32,474 nucleotides of DNA from assembly GCA_017557005.1 (NCBI GenBank), contig JAFZFZ010000049.1, forward strand, positions 1-32,474, written 5' to 3'. Below the pieces are notes generated by a model, which ran no database searches, was not told where the DNA came from, and worked only from the letters and a program-made list of their open reading frames with translations. The translations under genes and the position numbers were made by a program. The DNA comes from Bacteroidaceae bacterium. GTDB lineage: Bacteria; Bacteroidota; Bacteroidia; Bacteroidales; Bacteroidaceae. Shown in pieces: positions 6,073 through 13,547 of this stretch (the first letter of the stretch is position 1; each line of letters opens with the position of its first letter).

Positions 6073-7715
6073 AGCGACTGATACTTTTTTCTTTTGCCCT
6101 TATGACAACAATGATGTCATGGGCTGACCTTGCTGCCCCTGCTGATTTTCGTGTAGTGTGCAAGGATGGTACATCTGCCAATTTCCCAGGTGTTGGTACT
6201 GAGATGTACTTCAATGAAGAGGGAACCATATTGTATATTGTCAATGATGGCGAAGCGTATGGATCACCGGGCCAGTTTTCAGTGAGTTACGCAGTCGATG
6301 GCATCGAGGCTATTGAGTTTGCTGAGGGCTTTGCCTACGAAGGCAAGTATAGCTACGACGGTGCTCATGTAGACGTTGCTTTCGACCCTGCCGACGACAC
6401 TTCGTATAGCGAGGTGAAGGATCAGGTGATTACCGATAAGAACCACGACGACTACGGTGACTACATAGAAAACTATGCTCCTACCAACCGTATCACCATT
6501 GCATACAACGGCGAAGCGGCTACAGTAACGGGCAAGGTGACTGGTGTGACGGTCATGCAGAAGGGTGCTCATGTTACGGTGCTCTCTACCAAGAAGAACA
6601 TCGCCTATACCTTGAAGGGTACTACCGCGAACGGCTCGTTCAAACTCTACTCTGACTATAAGACGGAGGTGACACTCGAGGGCGCCGATATCACCAACCC
6701 CACGGGTGCGGCTATCAATATCCAGTCGGGCAAGACCATCATGGTGAAGCTGGCCGACGGCTCTACCAACAAGTTGGCCGATGGCGCTACCTATACCATG
6801 ACCACGGGTGAGGACCAGAAGGGTGCCTTCTTCAGCGAGGGTCAGCTCATCTTCTCAGGTACTACTGGTTCGCTGGAGGTGAAGAGCATTGGCGGACATG
6901 GTATCGTGAGCGACGACTATGTGCGTGTGCGTGGCGGTAACATCAGCGTCAGCTCAGTGCGCGATGGTATCAACACCAACGACCGCTTCATCCAATCGGG
7001 TGGTACACTGACTGTGGATGCCCAGGAGGATGGTCTCGACATCGGTAAGGGATACATCGAGATCAGCGCGGGTAAGCTCACGGTGAACAGTGGTGACGAG
7101 GGCATCACAGCCTCGTACGAAGGCGAAGACAATGGTACGGTAGATGCTGCTATCACTCCCTATATCGCTATTAAGGGCGGACTGGTGAAGGTGACCACTA
7201 CGGGCGACAAGGGTCATGCCCTGCGTGCCATGTCGACTCTCACCATGACGGGCGGTATCGTGCAGGCTACTACCAAGGGTGCCGGCTCGAAGGCGCTAAT
7301 GAGTGAGGCTGATATGAAGCTCACCGGTGGTAAGGTGACTGCCTTCACCGAGGGTGCTGCATTGTATGAGGCCGACATCAAGGAGTTGTCTTCATCGGCT
7401 GCTATCCGTAGCAAGGGTGTGCTCACCATAGAGAACATGACCGTAGGTGTGAAGAGCATGGGCGAGGGTGCCAAGGCTATCAACAATGTGGGCAACATTG
7501 TGCTCAAGAATAGCCAGGTGACGGCAGTGGCCTCGGGCTCGACCTACCAATCGAATGGCTTGGATTCACGCTCGCGCGGTGTGACTACCGATGGGAATAT
7601 GACCCTCAGTGGCGGTGCACTCAAGGTGCGCTCATACGATGATCCCTTGCAGGTGGGCGGCGCGCTCAGCTTCGAGAATGCTGCGGTGTACACAGCATTC
7701 AAGGTGGGCAAGTGA
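6069..7715 (+). CDS. Cthe_2159-like beta-helix carbohydrate-binding protein
   Basis: This 548-residue secreted protein (signal peptide ~1-20) matches the carbohydrate-binding domain family of Clostridium thermocellum Cthe_2159, a right-handed beta-helix that binds acidic polysaccharide or cellulose with calcium. Residues ~150-545 are a run of helix rungs with recurrent G-G-x-(L/V)-x-(V/I) turns, for example VRVRGGNISVSS, IQSGGTLTVDA and ISAGKLTVNSG, interleaved with Asp-Gly turns (DGINTND, EDGLDIG, DEGITAS) able to bind calcium. The first ~110 residues form a separate domain beginning ADFRVVCKDG. In other bacteria this family is found beside VTC, DUF4956 and CotH-kinase genes. Here VTC and DUF4956 are present and no CotH is seen. 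It is coupled to the preceding gene by a 4-bp overlap and ends before a terminator. Confidence 0.8.
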   Translation: MKRLILFSFALMTTMMSWADLAAPADFRVVCKDGTSANFPGVGTEMYFNEEGTILYIVNDGEAYGSPGQFSVSYAVDGIEAIEFAEGFAYEGKYSYDGAHVDVAFDPADDTSYSEVKDQVITDKNHDDYGDYIENYAPTNRITIAYNGEAATVTGKVTGVTVMQKGAHVTVLSTKKNIAYTLKGTTANGSFKLYSDYKTEVTLEGADITNPTGAAINIQSGKTIMVKLADGSTNKLADGATYTMTTGEDQKGAFFSEGQLIFSGTTGSLEVKSIGGHGIVSDDYVRVRGGNISVSSVRDGINTNDRFIQSGGTLTVDAQEDGLDIGKGYIEISAGKLTVNSGDEGITASYEGEDNGTVDAAITPYIAIKGGLVKVTTTGDKGHALRAMSTLTMTGGIVQATTKGAGSKALMSEADMKLTGGKVTAFTEGAALYEADIKELSSSAAIRSKGVLTIENMTVGVKSMGEGAKAINNVGNIVLKNSQVTAVASGSTYQSNGLDSRSRGVTTDGNMTLSGGALKVRSYDDPLQVGGALSFENAAVYTAFKVGK

Positions 7716-7739
7716 TTGCAATATCGTGAATAAAAATAG

Positions 7740-7767
7740 AGAGGGAGTGCCGGATGGCGCTCCCTCT
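7740..7767. terminator. Bidirectional terminator between beta-helix gene and nadX
   Basis: AGAGGGAGTGCC (7740-7751) pairs with GGCGCTCCCTCT (7756-7767), 12 pairs with one T-G wobble, around a GGAT tetraloop. On the minus strand it is followed by a T-rich stretch. It sits between convergent genes. Confidence 0.8.
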
Positions 7768-7791
7768 GCTTATATATATGTATGGGTGGGG

Positions 7792-8589
7792 TTACACGAA
7801 TACGATGGGCGAACAGATGCCGAGCAGGGTGCTCACGGCCGACCAGCCGGCAATCTCGGAGGTGGCACTATAGACATCGATGACGGCATGCACCTGCTCG
7901 TTCTTGATCTCTACGCGCTGGGTGTCGCCCACGAAGCCGGGGGTCGACTGCATGGTCACATGCATCTGCTCGGGACCTACAGAGGCGCGTGAGGCGGCTA
8001 CGGTGACGTTGACCTTGGTGGGGAAGAGGGCGATGGCCTCCTTGGCGGTGCCGGTGAACACGGTGCACTGCTCTGTCTGCAGGGCTTCGTCATACACGGC
8101 TGTGCCACGCAAGGCATTGGGACCCTTCTCGTTGAAGAAGCGGGCGGTGGCACCTCCCATGAGGGTGGCGGTTTGCAACACATCGAAGCCTCCCGTAGCA
8201 CCCGACACGACATGTACGCGTGTGCCGTGGGCCTTGGCGGCCTCTATCACCTCGGCATAGAAGGCATCGTCAGCAAAGGCGCCGATGGAGAGTGTCACGA
8301 TGGAGCTGCCTCCACGAAGGGCGGGCAGGGCGAGTTCGCGCATGGCGGCAGGCGAGGCTGCCTCGACGATATACTGGGGCTTGAGCGCAAGCAACTGCTC
8401 GATGGTGTCGCATACTGCGGGGGTGCCGGCATGCTGGGGCATACGAGCGGCAAGGGATTCGGCCTTGTCGCGGGTGCGTGAGTAGAGGCCTATGAGTTCA
8501 TACTCGGCAAGGATGCCGCTGGCTACCGCATCGGCTACGATGCCGCCCAGTTTGCCACAACCTACGATGGCGAGGGTCTTCTTTGTCAT
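7792..8589 (-). CDS. nadX: L-aspartate dehydrogenase-like NAD(P)-binding protein
   Basis: This 265-residue protein has a Rossmann fold starting at residue ~6 (AIVGCGKLGGIVAD) and a C-terminal aspartate dehydrogenase domain with VVSGATGGFDVL and NVTVAASRASVGPEQ. These are hallmarks of the DUF108/NadX family, which oxidises L-aspartate to iminoaspartate, usually for NAD synthesis. The start at 8589 (MTKKTLAIVG) is chosen because the frame upstream of it, open to 8892, translates promoter DNA on the other strand and matches nothing. The gene stands alone between a terminator and the divergent pyrH. In NAD synthesis it could replace nadB, but neither nadA nor nadC is adjacent. An alternative is a related dehydrogenase of the same fold. 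Confidence 0.8.
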   Translation of the reverse strand: MTKKTLAIVGCGKLGGIVADAVASGILAEYELIGLYSRTRDKAESLAARMPQHAGTPAVCDTIEQLLALKPQYIVEAASPAAMRELALPALRGGSSIVTLSIGAFADDAFYAEVIEAAKAHGTRVHVVSGATGGFDVLQTATLMGGATARFFNEKGPNALRGTAVYDEALQTEQCTVFTGTAKEAIALFPTKVNVTVAASRASVGPEQMHVTMQSTPGFVGDTQRVEIKNEQVHAVIDVYSATSEIAGWSAVSTLLGICSPIVFV

Positions 8590-8684
8590 AAATCGTTTAA
8601 TGAGAATTTCTGTGTAAAGATACTGCTTCGGCGCCATATATGTGGCATGGGGTCTTGAAATTTTTAGGAAATATGGGAATTCTA

Positions 8685-8715
8685 TTTGCATTGTGCATAA
8701 AAAATAGTAGATTTG
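8685..8715 (+). promoter_or_regulatory. Consensus Bacteroidota promoter of pyrH
   Basis: TTTG (8685-8688), exactly 19 bp, then TAGATTTG (8708-8715) matches the consensus perfectly. The ATG of pyrH is 57 bp downstream of the -7 element. Confidence 0.85.
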
Positions 8716-8772
8716 CACATAGAATAGGCATTGCGAACAGATAAAATCGACAACATATAATTCACAACACGA

Positions 8773-9483
8773 ATGGCAAAGTTTAAAAGAATCCTTCTTA
8801 AGCTCAGTGGCGAGAGCCTCATGGGTGAGCAGCGCTACGGAATTGACGAAAAGCGCTTGGGCGAATATGCTGCCCAGATTAAAGAGATACACGCTATGGG
8901 CGTGCAGATTGGTATCGTGATTGGTGGTGGCAACATCTTCCGTGGTCTCACAGGTGCAGGCAAGGGCTTCGACCGTGTGAAGGGCGACCAGATGGGTATG
9001 CTGGCTACGGTGATCAATAGCTTGGCATTGAGCTCGGCTCTCACAGCCATCGGCGTGAAGGCACGTGTGCTCACCGCTATCCGCATGGAGCCTATCGGCG
9101 AACTCTACACCAAGTGGAAGGCAATCGATTGCATGGAGGCTGGCGAGGTGGTAATCCTCAGCGGTGGTACGGGTAACCCCTACTTCACTACGGATACGGG
9201 CTCTTCATTGCGTGGCATCGAGATTGAGGCCGACGTGATGCTCAAGGGTACTCGCGTGGATGGTATCTATACCGCTGACCCCGAGAAGGATCCTACTGCT
9301 ACCAAGTTTAGCGAAATCACCTATGATGAGATCTATACACGTGGCCTTAAGGTGATGGACCTCACCGCTACTACCATGTGCAAGCAGAATAACTTGCCTA
9401 TCTATGTGTTCAACATGGATGTGGTGGGCAACCTGAAGAAGGTGATGGACGGTGAGCCTATCGGTACATACGTGCATAACTAA
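8773..9483 (+). CDS. pyrH: Uridylate kinase (UMP kinase)
   Basis: PyrH phosphorylates UMP to UDP with ATP in pyrimidine nucleotide synthesis. It is a hexameric amino-acid-kinase-fold enzyme. The 236-residue length is standard. Visible signatures are KRILLKLSGESLMG at the N-terminus, the glycine-rich IGIVIGGGNIFRG, the MGMLATVINSLAL helix, and GGTGNPYFTTDTGSSLRGIE with KGTRVDGIYTADPEKDP for phosphate and substrate binding. A final VVGNLKKVMDGEPIGTYV ends the protein as in relatives. It is monocistronic, with a perfect promoter at 8685-8715 and a strong hairpin terminator at 9533-9561. Confidence 0.97.
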   Translation: MAKFKRILLKLSGESLMGEQRYGIDEKRLGEYAAQIKEIHAMGVQIGIVIGGGNIFRGLTGAGKGFDRVKGDQMGMLATVINSLALSSALTAIGVKARVLTAIRMEPIGELYTKWKAIDCMEAGEVVILSGGTGNPYFTTDTGSSLRGIEIEADVMLKGTRVDGIYTADPEKDPTATKFSEITYDEIYTRGLKVMDLTATTMCKQNNLPIYVFNMDVVGNLKKVMDGEPIGTYVHN

Positions 9484-9532
9484 TCAGAGGACATAGGCGC
9501 GGCGAAGGGCTGTGCTGATGTAAAAGAAAAGA

Positions 9533-9561
9533 AATAGGGTGCGGAGATTCCGCACCCTATT
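9533..9561. terminator. Bidirectional terminator between pyrH and the M60 gene
   Basis: AATAGGGTGCGGA (9533-9545) pairs perfectly with TCCGCACCCTATT (9549-9561) around a 3-nt GAT loop. The rightward side continues CTCTTT, and the leftward side gives a T-rich tract on the minus strand. It serves the convergent ends of pyrH and the M60 gene. Confidence 0.85.
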
Positions 9562-9582
9562 CTCTTTATGGTTGGGGTTGTG

Positions 9583-12500
9583 TTATCGGATGATCATCTT
9601 CTTGCCATCAAGGATGTAGATGCCGGGGGTGGGCATGCTTACGGGACGGCCCATGAGGTCGTAGAGCTGGCTACTTGTGGGGACGGTGATGGGGGGGATG
9701 TCGGTCATGGTGCCGGCCTTCACGAAGAGCCAGGTGCCGCTGCTCTTGGTAGACATCTGTACATAGCCTGAGGCATTGGGAAGCCATGCGCTGCCCTCAG
9801 TGCCTGTGATGGCAAATCCGCTCTGCTCGGCATTGAGTGCGAGTGTGTAGAGCTCGGGGAGTGCGTTCGATCCGAGGTCAACGGCAATATTGGTCTTTCC
9901 GCTTACGGCATGTACCTCACGTCCGCTCTTAAGGTTGCCGATGTAGTACTGTCCCTCAGTTTCTGTAGGCAAGAAATACCACAGATAAGCAGCTTCGCCT
10001 TCGTCCTCAATAGCATAGGTGGGCTCGAAGTCGTAGGTGCGCAGATACTTGAGGTAACGCGGCGAGGTTTGGTCGTAGGCAAGGTACTGCGCCTTATCTA
10101 CTGAGTAGATGTAGTAGAGCACGCGCTTCTCTCTGGTTGAGGTCTCGGGAAGGTAGAGGGGCTTCTCGTAGCTTGCCGCGAGCTGCTCGATGAGGGCGCT
10201 GACTGCGCTGATGAGGCTCTGATAGTTGTCGATGATGTTGTCGGCATGGTAATAGTCGAATACATAGCCCTGCAGCTCGGTAGCCCAAGCAAGGAGGGTG
10301 TCGGCACCGACGAGCGGTGTCACATCGACTTGTATGTTGATGGGTGTAGCATCGTCAATGCTGGTGTTGTAGTCGGCAATCAGTTCGCTCAAGATGTTTT
10401 CAGCACGTGTGATGAGCTTCTCGAGTTGTGCTTCGAAGAGCTCGGTTTGTCCGTCAACGATGGTGGTAAGTGTCCAGTACGACGCTGTGGCCTTGGAATC
10501 CCAACCCACTACGGCCTTGCTGGCATCGCAGTGCATGGCGCCATGGCTTTGTGTGGGGTCGGCGATGAGGAAGGTGCCGTTGCCATTGTCGGTGATCTCG
10601 AAGGGGAGGGCATCGCTGGTGGTGGTGGCGGTGGCGGTCACCTGTGCGCTGGTGCCGATGGTGGTGACATACTTGCCGGTCTCCTTGTTGAGGATGTAGA
10701 AGAAATTGGGCTGGCCCGCAGGCTCGAAGGCCCACTGCTTGGCCTGGCTACCTGCAGCATCGGCTATGGTACAGCGCAGCTTGGTGCCCGAGGTAGCGAT
10801 GGAGTAGCTGGTGTGCTGTGCATTGGTGATAGAATACCAGTTGGCTGCATAGATCTCCTGCTTGGCATTGGTGAGGGAAGCGATACGCTGCAGCTCACCG
10901 TTGAGTAGTACGGCCCATTCACCGTAGGTATGTGCACTCTGATCCTTGTTGGTGTAGGCTGCGTTGGCTTCACCTAAGAGGGCGCTCAAGGTTTCAACTA
11001 CCGAACCGAAATAGTATCCGGGCTTCATGCCGGTAGCGTCGCTCAGTGCAATCACGGCCTTTGCCTCGGCAATGGCGCTCTTGAGGGCGGCGTATTGCTG
11101 CTCTTCATTGCCTCCTTCGGCTGCAGAGGGTACTACGACATCGGTACCATCGGCTTGGGCGGCAACGATGATGATGTCTTGTGAGGCTACTTCGTCGGGT
11201 AATGTAAAGGTGTAGTTGTTTGATCCGTAGAGGAGGGTGTTGTCGTCCTTGGCATATACCTTGAAGCCTACTGCTCCGCTACCTTCAGAGAGGGTGATCT
11301 TGGCGCCCGACTTGTTGTAAAGATAGCCGCTGGCCTCGACTGAGGTATCCATGAAGTCGGTGTAGTGGCCTACGTTACCCGCTTCGCCTACACGTACGGC
11401 ATTGCCATGGTGCAGTTTGTTTCCCTTGCCACCATCGGTACGAGCCTCTGCCTTTACGCGGTCCTCGATGAAAATGATGGAGGGTGCCTTGGGGTATTGG
11501 GCGGCATGGGCGAGGAACTCCTGCACGTCGCTCTCACGGGTGGTGAGGTAGAAGTCGCCGTAGTCGCCGATGTGTTGCTTGTCGGTGAGCTCAAGATAAC
11601 CCCAGAAACGGAAGAACTCTGAGAGGTCCATCTGTGCTACGTCGCAGCAAACCTTGGCAAAGAGCAAGAGGTCTTCGTCGCCGTTTACATAGTTGGCATA
11701 ATACTGAGGGTCACGTGCCTTCAACGGAGTGGCACGCATGGCCTTGAATACGCGGGGATAGAAGGTGGTGTCGCCCTTCACTTCATGGAAGTAGAGGTAG
11801 AGCTGCCAGAACAGACGCATGGTAGTGGCTCCATCGCGCAGAATGTAGGGCGTGTGCTTTCCATAGTCTGTGAAGATGGTGTTGTTGCCGCTACCACGTG
11901 AGGTGTATCGGCCCAACTTGTAGAGGGTGAGGTTAGAGAAGAAGTTGTTTGTAACCTCTGACGTTCCTACCGATTGGATGGCGGCTTGGTGCACGTGACC
12001 GTTCTCGTGGGCAGGACCCCAGCAGTTGTCGGCATTGCTCATCATGCTCTCGTAGGGGAGCAGGTTCTTGATGTAGGTCTCGGCATACTGGGTGCGGTAG
12101 TGGGTGGCCGATTGGTAGCCTGTGGTGAGGGAGATGGCGCAGCCCAGGTTGTTGAACTTGCTGGGGAATACATCCTCGATGCCGAGCATGTCTTGTTGCC
12201 AACGGTACATGTCGTCCCACCAGCCGATGGCATCGGTGATGGTGGTGGCGCAGCATTCGGTGATGTACTTGCGGCTCATGTGGAACATGATGCGATCGCC
12301 CTTGACCTGTACGACGTCGCCCGTGAAGAGGTTGGTCTTCATGTCGATCCAGTCTGCATCGGTGTGCTGGGCCTTGTCCCAGTAACCATTCACTACGCCC
12401 TGCTCAACGTGGATCTTCAGCGCGGGGTAGTCGGTGATGAGGGTCTCGCTATCGAGCGAGGTTGTGCCTACGTATTGGATGAAGAGGTTAGAGAAGTCCT

Positions 12501-13479
12501 TCTTCACGGGTACCATGTTAAGACCCTTCTTCAGAGCCTTGACCTCTCCCTGGATGCTGGTGCCGCTGATAACTTCGGCTTCGAGCTTGGCGCCTTGGGG
12601 GATATCGTTGCCTACGAAGATGTAGAGTACGTCGCCGGCATTACCATATACACCGGTGGGATTGTTGATGCGGCTATACTTCTTGGTGTAGAGCTTTTCG
12701 CCCCAGTAGTCGGCATCGGCATAGGCCTTGTAGTCGCGGATGCGGAACTCGGCTTCGCGGTGTCCCCAAGCCTGATTCTTGATCTTTACGGCCATCTCCT
12801 GCAGTGTGGCGGGCAGGGCGCTCATGGCTGTGCGCAGCGCCTCGTCGCTCATGGTTGCATAGGTAGACTGCAGCTCGGTGCAGGTGAGGTCGGTAAAGAA
12901 GGTGGGGAGCAGGGTGTTGTACTCGTCGATGTGGTTGATCAACTCGAGCTTGGCCTGGTACTCTTCATAGAAGGCCTGGAAGGCAGCCTGCTGTAGGCTC
13001 ATGGCTTCGGCAGAGATGGTGACCTCCTCGAAGTGCCATTGTGAAGCTGCATTGGAGGCATCCCACCAGCGTACGATATTGTTGCCGTTGTCGAGGTGCA
13101 GGTAGGCATTTTGGGCTTGACCGATGGAGTAGCCTGTGCCTGATACCAATTTGATATACATCGGTGTCTGCTCGGTACTGGTAGGATATATTTGTGTAGA
13201 TTGCTGGGCGCAAGGCTGCAGGTACTGACCCGAGTAGGCGTTCTGTACCAGGTAGCCGCTACCGCTCTCTTGTAATAGCCAAAGTTGCTTGAAATCGTTT
13301 GCAGCGGCATCGACCGACACGAGTTCGCGTGCGATACCATCTTCGCCAATCACTTTATCGCTCTTCCCATTGTGGATGCGGTATACCTTACCCGATTGGG
13401 GGGTGGTGTAGGCTGCATGGAGTGATGCTATTCCCAGAAGAAGGAATAGGCATGTCATCAGGGTTGATCTTCTTTTCAT
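9583..13479 (-). CDS. Secreted M60-family (enhancin-like) mucin-type metallopeptidase
   Basis: This 1298-residue protein has a signal peptide (residues ~1-22) and a peptidase M60 domain. The zinc motif HENGH is at about residues 491-495, and Glu 508 completes the family pattern HExxH-x(8-24)-E. Around it are tandem ricin-type trefoil-like segments: residues ~25-150 before the peptidase, and two more at ~850-980 and ~1130-1270, each with repeated QW-like strands (SQWHFEE, KQWAFEP, LWYFLP). The C-terminus, LYDLMGRPV then GIYILDGKKMIIR, resembles a type IX sorting tail. M60 enzymes of gut Bacteroides cut mucin-type O-glycoproteins, so this is a probable mucin or glycoprotein protease at the cell surface. 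The start at 13479 is an ATG; the frame extends three codons to a TTG. It lies 68 bp downstream of the MG2-like gene and may share its transcript. Confidence 0.9.
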   Translation of the reverse strand: MKRRSTLMTCLFLLLGIASLHAAYTTPQSGKVYRIHNGKSDKVIGEDGIARELVSVDAAANDFKQLWLLQESGSGYLVQNAYSGQYLQPCAQQSTQIYPTSTEQTPMYIKLVSGTGYSIGQAQNAYLHLDNGNNIVRWWDASNAASQWHFEEVTISAEAMSLQQAAFQAFYEEYQAKLELINHIDEYNTLLPTFFTDLTCTELQSTYATMSDEALRTAMSALPATLQEMAVKIKNQAWGHREAEFRIRDYKAYADADYWGEKLYTKKYSRINNPTGVYGNAGDVLYIFVGNDIPQGAKLEAEVISGTSIQGEVKALKKGLNMVPVKKDFSNLFIQYVGTTSLDSETLITDYPALKIHVEQGVVNGYWDKAQHTDADWIDMKTNLFTGDVVQVKGDRIMFHMSRKYITECCATTITDAIGWWDDMYRWQQDMLGIEDVFPSKFNNLGCAISLTTGYQSATHYRTQYAETYIKNLLPYESMMSNADNCWGPAHENGHVHQAAIQSVGTSEVTNNFFSNLTLYKLGRYTSRGSGNNTIFTDYGKHTPYILRDGATTMRLFWQLYLYFHEVKGDTTFYPRVFKAMRATPLKARDPQYYANYVNGDEDLLLFAKVCCDVAQMDLSEFFRFWGYLELTDKQHIGDYGDFYLTTRESDVQEFLAHAAQYPKAPSIIFIEDRVKAEARTDGGKGNKLHHGNAVRVGEAGNVGHYTDFMDTSVEASGYLYNKSGAKITLSEGSGAVGFKVYAKDDNTLLYGSNNYTFTLPDEVASQDIIIVAAQADGTDVVVPSAAEGGNEEQQYAALKSAIAEAKAVIALSDATGMKPGYYFGSVVETLSALLGEANAAYTNKDQSAHTYGEWAVLLNGELQRIASLTNAKQEIYAANWYSITNAQHTSYSIATSGTKLRCTIADAAGSQAKQWAFEPAGQPNFFYILNKETGKYVTTIGTSAQVTATATTTSDALPFEITDNGNGTFLIADPTQSHGAMHCDASKAVVGWDSKATASYWTLTTIVDGQTELFEAQLEKLITRAENILSELIADYNTSIDDATPINIQVDVTPLVGADTLLAWATELQGYVFDYYHADNIIDNYQSLISAVSALIEQLAASYEKPLYLPETSTREKRVLYYIYSVDKAQYLAYDQTSPRYLKYLRTYDFEPTYAIEDEGEAAYLWYFLPTETEGQYYIGNLKSGREVHAVSGKTNIAVDLGSNALPELYTLALNAEQSGFAITGTEGSAWLPNASGYVQMSTKSSGTWLFVKAGTMTDIPPITVPTSSQLYDLMGRPVSMPTPGIYILDGKKMIIR

Positions 13480-13547
13480 AGGTTGCAAGTCTTCTTTTTT
13501 TTGTAAGTGGTTAGTGAATGTTTAATAAATGAAGATTAGTTATAAGG

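Noticed and set aside
8590..8892. N-terminal extension of nadX to 8892
   Set aside because: The extension crosses the pyrH promoter and start, and the Rossmann fold begins just after the ATG at 8589.
11974..12996. 340-residue frame antisense to the M60 gene
   Set aside because: Gly/Val/Leu-rich shadow of codon bias; the M60 zinc motif is on the minus strand.
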